Assembly (NCBI GenBank): GCA_964017155.1
Contig: OZ024856.1
Span: 43,716,378-43,780,377 of the forward strand
From: Oasisia sp. SBJ-2009
Lineage: Eukaryota; Annelida; Polychaeta; Sabellida; Siboglinidae
Reading direction: 5' to 3'
Length of the DNA: 64,000 bases
Below are positions 25,801 to 38,452 of the stretch, piece after piece (position 1 is the stretch's first letter; each line of letters starts with the position of its first letter). A model generated the notes under the pieces. That model saw only the letters and a list, made by a program, of their open reading frames with translations. It made no database searches and was not told the origin of the DNA. A program made the position numbers and the translations under genes.

Positions 25801-28800
25801 ATGTACAAATTCTGAAACTGCATATGCATGAATAAATTATATTTGTTACAACCAGACTAAGATATTCACAAACCAAAGCACAAGGAAAGCAAGCAAACGT
25901 AGTCTGTCACACTTTGGCAAAAATGTTGTAAGAGCTACGCTCCATACTCACGTTGGTCAACATCTAAGAGACATGAAGGAAACAACAGTTCCGCAGTCAA
26001 ATAAACCGGCAGTGCTCATTGGTTCAACATTACAGGGTGGCACACATTTATAAGAAAGTAGACTGGTTAAAAATATAAGTTATTATGGGTGAGTCAGTGC
26101 AATTGCTGTGTTTAGTTATTGTCAAATAACTTAACCATTCATTCCAGAAAATATGTAGTTGTCAGATATTTACACTTTGTGTTAGGTAGATGGAAAGTAC
26201 AATCTATGCATAGATTGCATGTTCAAAATGTTTTCTATACAAACGTTCTCCAGTTTGGTGAGACGGAACTTATTTAATATTTACAAAACCTGTTTTAGTC
26301 AGGATGTATAAGATTGAAATAGAAACTTCATGAGTATCTTTCACTTTTGCATACATTAGTTCGTTTGACTTTTTGCTGTGAAATTTAACCGGCTTTCAAA
26401 AATTACGCAATGAACTTAATTAACAAGCAATTATTTTGTTCCATTGATAAATATTTTTACAACCCTACAGCGACTGAGACCACGTACTTCTGCGTCCAAG
26501 AATTGGGTCGACAAGAACTCCACGTTCATACGGCGTCCCTCCATTCAACGTCATGTCATAGGTCCTAGGAACAACACATTGATTACACACCATGGACAAT
26601 GTCATGTCATAGGTCCTAGGAACAACACACTGATTACACACCATGGACAATGTCGTGTCATAGGTCCTAGGAACAACACATTGATTACACACCATGGACA
26701 ATGTCGTGTCATAGGTCCTAGGAACAACACATTGATTACACACCATGGACAATGTCGTGTCATAGGTCCTAGGAACAACACATTGATTACACACCATGGA
26801 CAATGTCATGTCATAGATCCTAGAAACAACACACTGATTACACACCATGGACAATGTTGTGTCATAGGTCCTAGGAACAACACACTGATTACACACCATG
26901 GACAATGTCATGTCATAGATCCTAGAAACGACACACTAATTACACACCACGGACAATGACATGTCATAGGTCCTAGAAACGACACACTAATTACACACCA
27001 TGGACAATAACATGTCATAGGTCCTAGAAACGACACACTGATTACACACCATGGACAATGACATGTCATAGGTCCTAGAAACGACACACTGATTACACAC
27101 CATGGACAATGTCATGTCATAGGTCCTAGAAACGACACATTGATTACACACCATTGACAATGTCATGTCATAGGTCCTAGAAACGACACATTGATTACAC
27201 ACCATGGACAATGTCATGTCATAGGTCCTAGAAACAACAACTGATTACACACCATGGACAATGTCGTGTTATAGGTCCTAGAAACAACAACTGATTACAC
27301 ACCATGGACACTAGTGATCAACTAACTGAGACACAAAATAACACATTGGGCATTGCTTTTGGGTCCTTGCCAAAGAGTGGCAGATGAACCTATCTGTTGG
27401 GCATTTGTGAAGGGTACTGGTGGAAGAGAGACAAATGGACCTACTTGTTGGGCACTGGTTTAGGGTCCTGATCAAAGAGAGGCAGATGCACCCAGCCACA
27501 GCTGAACTCTCCTGCTTGGCCAGTCGTCTGAAAGCAACGAGAATTATCATCTCAAACAAAATATAATCGATTCCACTCTAAAATGAACAAACTCGTGCTG
27601 CAGGTTAATAATTTCCCTCATCTGTCTTCCGCAATGGTATTCCTTCATTGGTTTATCAGCCCTTGCCATCCTCTGTCTCGTCTATGTTCCATCGGTATTG
27701 TTTTCTTCCCAGTCTCTTTCTATTTCCATCTTCTGTTTCCAGTCAGTCTCTCCTTCCAGCCAGTCTCTCCTTCCAGCCAGTCTCTCTTTCCAGCCAGTCT
27801 CTCTTTCCAGCCAGTCTCTCCTTCCAGCCAGTCTCTCCTTCCAGTCAGTCTCTCCTTCCAGTCAGTCTCTCCTTCAAGTCTGTCTCTCCTTCCAGTCAGT
27901 CTCTCCTTCCAGTCAGTCTCTCCTTCCAGTCTGTCTCTCCTTCCAGTCAGTCTCTCCTTCCAGTCAGTCTCTCCTTCCAGTCAGTCTCTCCTTCCAGTCA
28001 GTCTCTCCTTCCAGTCAGTCTCTCCTTCCAGTCAGTCTCTCCTTCCAGTCTGTCTCTCCTTCCAGTCAGTCTCTCCTTCCAGTCAGTCTCTCCTTCCAGT
28101 CAGTCTCTCCTTCCAGTCTGTATCTCCTTCCAGTCTGTCTCTCCTTCCAGTCAGTCTCTCCTTCCAGTCAGTCTCTCCTTCCAGTCAGTCTCTCCTTCCA
28201 GTCAGTCTCTCCTTCCAGTCAGTCTCTCCTTCCAGTCAGTCTCTCCTTCCAGTCTGTCTCTCCTTCCAGTCTGTATCTCCTTCCAGTCTGTCTCTCCTTC
28301 CAGTCAGTCTCTCCTTCCAGTCAGTCTCTCCTTCCAGTCAGTCTCTCCTTCCAGTCAGTCTCTCCTTCCAGTCTGTCTCTCCTTCCAGTCTGTCTCTCCT
28401 TCCAATCAGTCTCTCCTTCCAGTCAGTCTCTCCTTCCAGTCTGTCTCTCCTTCCAGTCAGTCTCTCCTTCCAGTCTGTCTCTCCTTCCAGTCAGTCTCTC
28501 CATCCAGTCAGTCTCTCCTTCCAGTCAGTATCTCCTTCCAGTCAGTCTCTCCTTCCAGTCAGTCTCTCCTTCCAGTCTGTCTCTCCTTCCAGTCTGTCTC
28601 TCCTTCCAGCCAGTCTCTCCTTCCAGTCAGTCTCTCCTTCCAGTCAGTCTCTCCTTCCAGCCAGTCTCTCCTTCCAGTCAGTCTCTCCTTCCAGTCAGTC
28701 TCTCCTTCCAGCCAGTCTCTCCTTCCAGTCAGTCTCTCCTTCCAGTCTGTCTCTCCTTCCAGTCAGTCTCTCCTTCCAGTCAGTCTCTCCTTCCAGTCAG

Positions 28801-31800
28801 TCTCTCCTTCCAGTCTGTCTCTCCTTCCAGTCTGTCTCTCCTTCCAGTCTGTCTCTCCTTCCAACCAGTCTCTCCTTCCAGCCAGTCTCTCCTTCCAGGC
28901 TGTCTCTCCTTCCAGTCTGTCTCTCCTTCCAGTCAGTCTCTCCTTCCAGTCAGTCTCTCCTTCCAGTCAGTCTCTCCATCCAGTCAGTCTCTCCTTCCAG
29001 TCAGTATCTCCTTCCAGTCAGTCTCTCCTTCCAGTATGTCTCTCCTTCCCGTCTGTCTCTCCTTCCAGCCAGTCTCTCCTTCCAGTCAGTCTCTCCTTCC
29101 AGTCAGTCTCTCCTTCCAGCCAGTCTCTCCTTCCAGTCAGTCTCTCCTTCCAGCCAGTCTCTCCTTCCAGCCAGTCTCTCCTTCCAGTCTGTCTCTCCTT
29201 CCAGTCTGTCTCTCCTTCCAGCCAGTCTCTCCTTCCAGTCAGTCTCTCCTTCCAGTCTGTCTCTCCTTCCAGTCTGTCTCTCCTTCCAGTCTGTCTCTCC
29301 TTCCAGTCTGTCTCTCCTTCCAGCCAGTCTCTCCTTCCAGTCAGTCTCTCCTTCCAGTCAGTCTCTCCTTCCAGTCTGTCTCTCCTTCCAGTCTGTCTCT
29401 CCTTCCAGTCTGTCTCTCCTTCCAGTCTGTCTCTCCTTCCAGCCAGTCTCTCCTTCCAGTCAGTCTCTCCTTCCAGTCTGTCTCTCCTTCCAGTCTGTCT
29501 CTCCTTCCAGTCTGTCTCTCCTTCCAGTCTGTCTCTCCTTCCAGCCAGTCTCTCCTTCCAGTCAGTCTCTCCTTCCAGTCAGTCTCTCCTTCCAGTCTGT
29601 CTCTCCTTCCAGTCAGTCTCTCCTTCCAGTCTGTCTCTCCTTCCAGTCTGTCTCTCCTTCCAGTCTGTCTCTCCTTCCAGTCTGTCTCTCCTTCCAGTCT
29701 GTCTCTCCTTCCAGTCTGTCTCTCCTTCCAGTCTGTCTCTCCTTCCAGCCAGTCTCTCCTTCCAGTCAGTCTCTCCTTCCAGTCAGTCTCTCCTTGCATT
29801 TATACAATGTGCATTATCTAGTGATATCCCCAAGAGCTGATGAAAATCGTGAGATACAGGGCAAAATATTCAGAAATAAAAACAATTTCTATGACATATA
29901 TAGATGCATTGATCTGTGAATGTTGTAAATAAGTCATCAATACAGTTGTAAATAAGTCTTCAATACAACTGTATTGTGCTCAGGAGATGTTGTAATGGAA
30001 CACTGGATTCTGAGAAAAAACATCATTTAACAATATGCCTTATACACAATATTAAGATGGCAAAATACACTGCTCATATGAACGAATGTGATGAAAACTC
30101 ACTCACCGTTCTAACATAGCTTACAGCCAGTTCAAAGAGTATGCCTGTAACATAGAAACACATCAAAGGTATGTTACTGTGTTTTATGAAAGTTTCCTAG
30201 TTTTTCCCAGTGTCTACCATTTATTTCTGTAATATCATCAGTGACTTAATATGTAGAAGCTATAACCCAAACATGAAACAATAAAAATTACTTCATTATT
30301 CTCTCTGGAAGCTGAGACTTTACTGATGGTTTCATAAACGTTCACTATGCATGTGGCAAGTACACATTTCATCGTTATAATGTAATGCAAGATCCATTAT
30401 GTCATATTCTGCCTAACACTCAGGTCCTGCCAGCTTACTAACATAGCCGCCACAAATGAAATGCTCTCTGACATTTTGTCATATTTTGCTTTGAATATGT
30501 TTGGTTCAAAACTTTGACCTTGCAACAAAAACAAAAGTCAAAATTGTTCTAGTAAAACCATTTTCTGAAAGAAAATATAGAGATCTTCTACTAACCAAGA
30601 TTTGTGTGCGAGGTGTTTGTTCGTATGAAACATTCTCCGTATTCTAAACTCCTCATGACGTCTGAGATCTGTGAAAAAAACAGAAACTAATTAGTTAACA
30701 ACTAATTAGTTAACAACTAATTACTAATTAGTTAACAACAAATATGGCTTATGTGTTTATGACAGAACAACGCAACAACTCGTGTAATACATAATAGAAT
30801 TTATTATGGCAAAAATGGGACAGTCCGGCCAGATCTCTTTGGGGCCAGCTGTGACAGCCTGAGAATGGGATGCGAGACTGGGATGTTTGACTGGTGGACT
30901 TGGTCCGGGCCAGCTAGTTCACCAATCATGTGACTGCGATCACATGACCAGAATCCCGGGTCTGCATCCCTCTGGGTGTCAAGCCATGCCAAAAAGAGGT
31001 GTTGACACAGAATATCCCAACCAAGTGTTAACACTGAATGCCCCAAGATATAAGGACGGGGTGTAATAGTGGCTTACAACGCTAACAACGGGTCATCTAA
31101 TGACATACAATATGTTCATTATGTTGCATAACAATAAGGCCCATTAGTGTTCCAAATCATGACCTGTCACCTGTAAAAACATTGCACAATTCAACCAACA
31201 CAGCTTCTTATGCCTGAGTACTTGTAACAGTAACACTAATACATTATACTACCAATGTCAGTAAACATATATATTTAGTGTGAATTTCTGAAACATGTAT
31301 ACTGTTCTTGAAGCAGATTGTTCTTGCAGTGGCAATCATACCATATGTGAATGTACAAAGTACAAACTATGTATATTGCTCTCGAAGCAGATTGTTCTTG
31401 CAATGGCAATGTCCCGATGTATGTGATATACTGTACCACTGCTAAAAGGGTCTCCTATGCATATAGTTTTAATTAAAGTTCATCATCAATATTCATGAAA
31501 TAGCATACAGTTCAATCAGGTAACATAGCAAACAATATAATTGCAAATTATGTAGCTACCGAAATTCTACTACAATGTCGCTATACATCAAAACCGAGAT
31601 ACAGTATTGCACCACACCCTATGCCATTCGCAACATTGCGTGGGCCACGAAATATAGCCTTACTTGACATTGACTGAACTGTGTCCCGCAAGGCATAGGC
31701 AACTAACTTGGGTACCATGTGTGGCAACATACATGTCAAAAGTTAAGTGCCATGGTTTGTTGGGCTTCTTGTAAAGCTTTGGGAGATATCTGAATGTATC

Positions 31801-34800
31801 TGCAATAACAATCTGAATTCCATCTCCCCATGGTTCTTATCATGTGATCTGGAATGTGTGCATCTGCGGCTGTGGTGGCTGCTCCTATTCGGAATGAGCG
31901 ACCACTGTACAAAGTTGGATTGTACCCAAGATGTAATAGAAGTATCTTTAGTTTATCGATTACAAAAGAGCGTGTCAATGGAGCCCCTGTCCTAGTGGTA
32001 AACAAGGGGTCTTGTGGCTGTGCTAACATGTCATTTCTGGTATGTAGCAATGACTGCATTACGTGGACAGGACAGATATCGTGATCTGTTGCAAAATACT
32101 TTATTGTTATCCCTTTACGAAATGGATCAGTCTTTGATCTTTTTAAAAGAAGTGTGAAAAACCTGTCGTTCATGTTCATCTGGATGTCTCCAATGGTTAA
32201 ATCTGTATTATGGTCAAATGTACTAGACTGATTGGTAAATTCTCCACACCTTAAAAAACCCCAAAATGCTAGACAGAATGCAGTCTCCAGAATTAAGTCT
32301 TCATAGGGTCCAAATACCCCTAATCTAAGGGCATTGCATATTTTGCGGAGGATTTCTGCTGTAATAGGCAGGCGTGGTTTAACTACATTGTCCTGTGACT
32401 TCTTAACAGCTTTTAATATATTTTTGAGCCGTTGGTAAGGTAAGCCATTTTGAAAACAGCAAGGGTCTTGAAAACCTGCCTTGATATAAGCAAAGCGAAT
32501 ACCTGCGAGATAGGTCTTAATTGTAGAGTATTTTACATGTAAGAAACGAAAACAATGAGCTACAAAATAGATGAGTATTTCTTCTGATACACGAGGGTAT
32601 GTATGGCACATACTGCTAAAGAGATAAAGATCTGAAAACTTTTTAAATGCTCTAAAGCCTGCTTCATATACATTCCTAGTAGATTTGTTCAGTGACAGGT
32701 CCCACAACTCACTGACTACTTTGTCTAGTACCACATTACATCTGAAGGTGGTGGGCACTGGCAAGGGTTGAGTGCTGCCCCTGGTGCTAGTTGTCGGAAT
32801 CTGTCGATCTGGACCCGAGACAGTGCATCGGCCACATCATTATTAATGCCTGGGATGTGTTTTGCGGTAATGCTAAAATTTCCTGAAGCTGCACACCATG
32901 TCAAACGTCTCATTAATCTCATTATACACTGAATCTTTGATCTACCTTTATTAATAATGTGGACAGTTGCCTCATTGTCACAATAAAAGAGAATCTGTTT
33001 GCCATTCCACTCAGAACCCCATAGCATGGCAGCTACAACAATCGGGTATAGTTCTAAAAAGGCCATGGACAATTGTTCATTATTTTTTAGCATTAATTGT
33101 GAAGGCCATCTACCCTGAAACCATCTGTTTTGAAAGAAACCACCATATCCAACTGTGGCAGCTGCGTCGGTATATAACGCAAAATCAGCTGCATTTGTCA
33201 TCTCTGGGTCAAGAAATAGGGCCACTCCATTCCACTCAGCCAGGAATCTACGCCACATGGCTATATCTAACCGACATTCTTTGTTGAGTCTGACATGGTG
33301 ATGCAATTCTTTCACGGAGGATGCCAAAGATAGGAGATAGCCTACAAACGTTCTACCTGGGCGGACAACTCGTGTTGCGAATTGTAAATGGCCCAATAAA
33401 TATCCCTCTTAGAAATGCTGTTCTTACTTTCATACCTGTCTAGTATATTAATCCTAAGAATTTTTTCTTTGGGGAGTTTTGCTTGCATTGTGCTAGTATT
33501 TAAAATTATTCCTAAGTACTGCAACTCGACCGTCGGTCCAACCGTCTTATGTGGGGCAATCGGGATATGTAACCTATTAAATATCAGACTAAGTATAGCC
33601 ATTGTTCTGTCTGCTGTAACATTGGGTGAATCAACTGTCAGAAAATCATCTAGCAAATGCAGAATAAAATCAATTCCATAATTATGGTGTGCTATCCAAC
33701 AGATTGCTTGCGATAACCAGTCAAACATTTTGGGACTGGAACGGCTGCCAAACACTAGGCGGGTGTAGAAAAAATATTCTCCATTCCACTTAACTCCATA
33801 TAAATGCCACAATGATGGATGAATTGGAATCTATTTAAATGCATCCACTATGTCCGTCTTACATAACCAGGATCCTTGACCCTTGTCCCTAATATCCTGT
33901 ATAGCATCATCTAATTTGACATATGACAGTGAATAATCTTCTTTGTTGATCAACTGATTTAAACTGGAATGTTCATCATTGTTATGTGGGGCGGACAAGT
34001 CGACAATGAGACGCATTTTACCAGAATAAGTACCCTCAGCTAAACCCAGAGGACTCACTCTGTAGAGAGAAAAGGGAGAATTTTTGAAGGGACCTACCAA
34101 AAATCCTTTTTTTTACCTCTGCACTGATTAATTCGTTAACTATGTCTGGTTGAGCTTTTGCTGATCGATTATTTGGACATTCCAAATTTTTTAATGGCAA
34201 ATTGTTTATTCCTGTATAGAAACCCTGCCTCAAACCTGTAATTAAAGTGGACACAAAGGTTCTGTTTGGGTGTTCTACTAGCTCTGTCTCCAGTCTGTCA
34301 ACGTCAATGGGAGTTGGTGTCACATTCAGTCCGCCAATTGTATTTGTTCCTACATGTGTTTGTGTCACAGTTTGTCCCGCGTCATTTGTCACTCTTAGTC
34401 ACTGGGTGGGCTTTGGTGGGTAGTGATTTGTTGTTTTGGCTCGCTGTCCTGATCTGTTTCTAAACTCGGGTTTAGTTGGGCAAGCCATACGTGCATGTGA
34501 CCCCTTGCAAAACAGACAAGAGTGCAGAAATTTACAGTAAGGCCTCGAGCAGCCGCGCTCTGAGTTGAAATTATTGCAAATTTCTTGATGTCCTATGCTA
34601 ACCCTGGGTCTGCCTTGTATATCTGACTGCCTATCAGGACCGTTGCCTCTGGGAAATTGTTGGTTGGAAATTTTTTGATTTGCTAGGAGGGGACAGAAAT
34701 TGCTCAAATGTGCTCCACTGCCACACAGGGAACATACATTTGCCTTTTGGCCGACAAACAGCGAGCAAAACAAACCGTTGTCACGAACCCCCCAGTCTAC

Positions 34801-37800
34801 TTTAACATTCTGCTGTTGGATGAGCGCGGCTGATCGGGCAGAGAAAGCACGATGATATTCATAAAACGACGTGCCTTCAATTTTTGATGCGATTTCTACA
34901 ATGATTCCTTCATATTTATCTAATTCATGGCGTCGATTCCAAACCTCGCACATAATGTTTCGGTATTTATTGAAAGCGCAGATGAACTCGGGGAGAGTTA
35001 AATTTCGATTAAGGCGAGGATCAGATGACATGGGACGCGGCTGATTAAGTTCTGAATGAGGCATTAACAGTGTAGCTAGGTTTATGTCGTTACCGTTGAA
35101 AATCGCTGCACGCACTGCGGGTGACACCGTCTCCACTGCCGGTAGCTGCTCCGACGGAATTCCTGAGGTAGTAGCAGTTGAGGTTGGTAGCGATTGGAAG
35201 CTGCAATCAGTCGCGCGTAGCGAAATTCCAGTGGAACGCTCAATTCCCTGCATGGCCGTCGTGAGCGAGTAGGCGACTTGGGCGACAGGTTCGATCGGGT
35301 GGAGCGTTGCCGGAGGTGTTGCGATCGCGGATGGGTTGTTTTGTTGGAGGTAGTGTTGTCCCGCGGCGATCGGTCGTTCGTCCATGTCATCCAATCTCGA
35401 AGCGACTGCCGACATCGATGCTTGCAATGCTCGTACGACGTCGACAAGTGGCTCCATCTCGGGGCTAGTGTCGAGCATGACAGATTCGGTTGGTGGTCGC
35501 CAGTTCGGGGCATGTGTTGTTGTCGTAATTGCCGGAGACGGAAAATGGCGTTGTCGACGTCGAGCCATGGTCGCCATTCGATTGCAGTCAGCTGCAATGC
35601 CCCAGCGAGTGGACGGCCCCGGTGTAACCAGAGGGGTTGTTGCACCAGTTGCCGGTGGAGCAGGTGGCAACATCGCACGGGACGACGAAGACGCGAGGTG
35701 ATGCGCCGCGTCGTTGCGCCCGGGGTCGGATCGAGTGTCGAAGTTGTCGAGGAAAATCCGCAGCAGTTGGGATTTTTTAATGCCCGATGGCAATTTCATT
35801 CCCCGATCTTCAATCGTCTGACGCAGCAACGAAGCGGACCAATTTGCAGGGCTAGCGACGTCCCAGCGAGGATGTGTGGGTGCCCCACTAGTTGCACGCC
35901 GATTCATAGCGCCGTTGTTTACATCATCGACTGCAGTGACAGCTGTCACGAATGCGGCGTCGTCTGGACCATTTCCGTCTCTGCTACGACGAGATGATGT
36001 TGTTGGTGTGTATCGTCTCCCGGCACTTACACGTTTCTGCCGACCACGGGGCATGGCGGCTTGATAGTTGTATTGAAAGAACCAAAATGACGTGCTTCTT
36101 GGTTCGTGTTCAATAGAAAGATGGCGTTGAGCAGGGAAGATGCTAATTCTATAACGCAGGGTAAATGTGGTTGATTGGGTAGATTCACTTCCCCTGCCCC
36201 AGGGAATATGTTATGATTGGAGAGCTACCCTCTGCAGAGGGGGGTGTAGAGGGTGAGTGGAAGAGGGTCTTGATGGTGACTTATTTGTGATTGGTTAGTC
36301 TGTGCTGCATGGGGGAATGCCCTGAAGGCACGCTCCGACCCTGCTTTGAGTTGACCGTGCTGTGAACTTGTTGTTGTGTGAACTTGTTGCTGTTGTATCT
36401 GGCATAAACATGCACAGTGTTAAACACTATGCTTTCATCTATGAAATGTAGATTGTTTCCACAGTTTACTGCTTTTTACGCAGGCTGAGCCAAAATGTAT
36501 CAAACGGTTTCTCAGACGATTTTATCAAGACAACATATTTGCATAAACATATAAATCTGAAATAATACTGGCACAAAGTCGAACTACAGAGGCAGCATTA
36601 AACAAAACCAAGTATTAGCAATACTGTTACCTTCCTGTTGAAGTTCCACGTTTTCTCATCTTTCTCGACAGTTGCAACTTTGATGGTGTGCACATTGCTG
36701 AGTACCTAAGACACAGAGAGACCTTTCACTGTACAATTATATGCAATGGTATAATTTACAGAACATCTAGCCTTAATGCTGCAATGCAAAACACATAACA
36801 CTTTTGTAAGCCTACATAATATTATGGTAGCATTTACTTTTTAATGACATGGACAATTTATTTGACATACCTAACTAATTTTGTCTGAATTTGCTTTGCT
36901 TATTTTAACCTTGATAGCATCACAGGTGGAACACACCAAGATACAGCGCATCGTATAAATTAATTGGTATTACTAGTAATAAGCGCAGCAGTAACCTATG
37001 CCTATGTCAAATGACCTCTACAGAAGCCAGGGTAAACAACGCTAGAAGGTTCAAAGTAGGCCAGGGGGAGTATATTTAGCAGTGATGATGTTGTGCTTAC
37101 ATTTGTGCCATCAAACAGACATATGCGGACGTGTCGACTTGTCACATCAATACCTGCAGAGGACACAACAAACACCTGTATACAACACTGGAGTGAGCTT
37201 CACTAACCAAAAACAGGGAAGCACAAAAACAGCCATATTATATTTTATCTTTGAAACACATTCATGCAACATATGCCCATATAACGTAGTTGTACAGGTC
37301 CTTGTTATTAATAGAATGCATTTTAAGGATAGTTTGCACAAGTAATTTAATCTTTACAAATTTCTGGGATGAGTCATTCATACCAGGAATGTAAGTACAT
37401 ATGCATATAGGTTGTCACGCAAACAGAGAAATACAGCTGTACATGGATACAGACAGGCAGACAGACATCTGAATTAAACACAAATAGAGTTATAAGCCAT
37501 TGGACCACACGAAGACCTCCTGACCAAAGTCAAACAACGAAAACTGAGATGGCCACATAACAAGATCAACAGGGGTTGCCAAGACGGTCATGCAAGGTAC
37601 AGTCCAAGGAGGGAGAAGACGAGGCAGACAGAGAAAGAGATGGGAAGACAACATCCCGGAATGGACGGGCTTGACACTGGGCATCGCCATGAGGAAAGCC
37701 GAGGGACGAGAGGAGGGAGCTGGTTGCCAAGTCATCTGTGGTGCCCCAACGGTCCACTGAGACTACGGGATAGGCAAGGCAAGGCAAAAGAGTTATAAAG

Positions 37801-38373
37801 CTAACGTGACCGAGAGACAAATTTTACACCCCTACTGGGGGGCACTGATCTTGTTAATACACTGTACACACATGGTACTGATCTTGTTGCCACTTATACC
37901 ATTCAGGTGCATTGTCGTGAACTGGCCATTGTAGACAAATACAGCTCTCTGACAGAACATGTTATAATAATAATCACAATAATAGTAATAACGGTGTGTA
38001 CATGTATGTGTATTGGCAAAAACATTTAGTATTTGAAAGTGAAAGTAGACTCACCTGCCCCTGGCAGTGGCATCTGCCTCACGTTGACCAACGTCACAAT
38101 CCTCTGAGTGGTCACTGGGATACTGCGGATCTGAGACACAGAACATCCCTATACAATCCAATACGTCCCTATAGACCCACAGGTGCACGACACGTTCTCT
38201 CGCAGTGGCTGTTGTTTTGTTGACACCTCAGATATGTAATTGGAATTTGTATGACCAAAAATGTTCATTTAAAGCAAGCATACAATAGCAACACAGAAAC
38301 AATGAAACATCTCCAGAAAAGATGGAGGGAAGAGTCAAGGACACCATGTATGAGTGTGTTTGTGTGTGTTTGT

Positions 38374-38452
<79 letters not shown>

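Larger units (their letters stand above)
31736..36054 (-). mobile_element. Decayed tyrosine-recombinase retrotransposon (DIRS/Ngaro-like)
   Basis: Coding span of a retroelement lying in the same orientation as NPHP1 inside intron 17. Order on the minus strand: Gag-like ORF with SAP and zinc knuckles, reverse transcriptase, RNase H, tyrosine recombinase. No methyltransferase domain was recognised, which points towards a Ngaro-type order, but the family was not confirmed. The RT region has an in-frame stop and two frame changes, so this copy is inactive. Terminal repeats were not resolved; the element must extend beyond both limits given. Two diverged ~45-bp direct repeats at about 31298-31341 and 31370-31412 (each with GAAGCAGATTGTTCTTGCA) may belong to the 3' repeat structure. 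Confidence 0.88.

Noticed and set aside
27583..29919. Three overlapping plus-strand ORFs of more than 700 codons (Ser/Gln/Val/Leu repeats).
   Set aside because: They are products of the 17-bp minisatellite, which has no stop codon in any frame. All three frames give the same repeat, and the region lies in an NPHP1 intron.
35278..35997. A 239-codon plus-strand ORF opposite the retrotransposon Gag-like gene.
   Set aside because: It is antisense to ORF1, which has SAP and zinc-finger motifs; the opposite frame has none.
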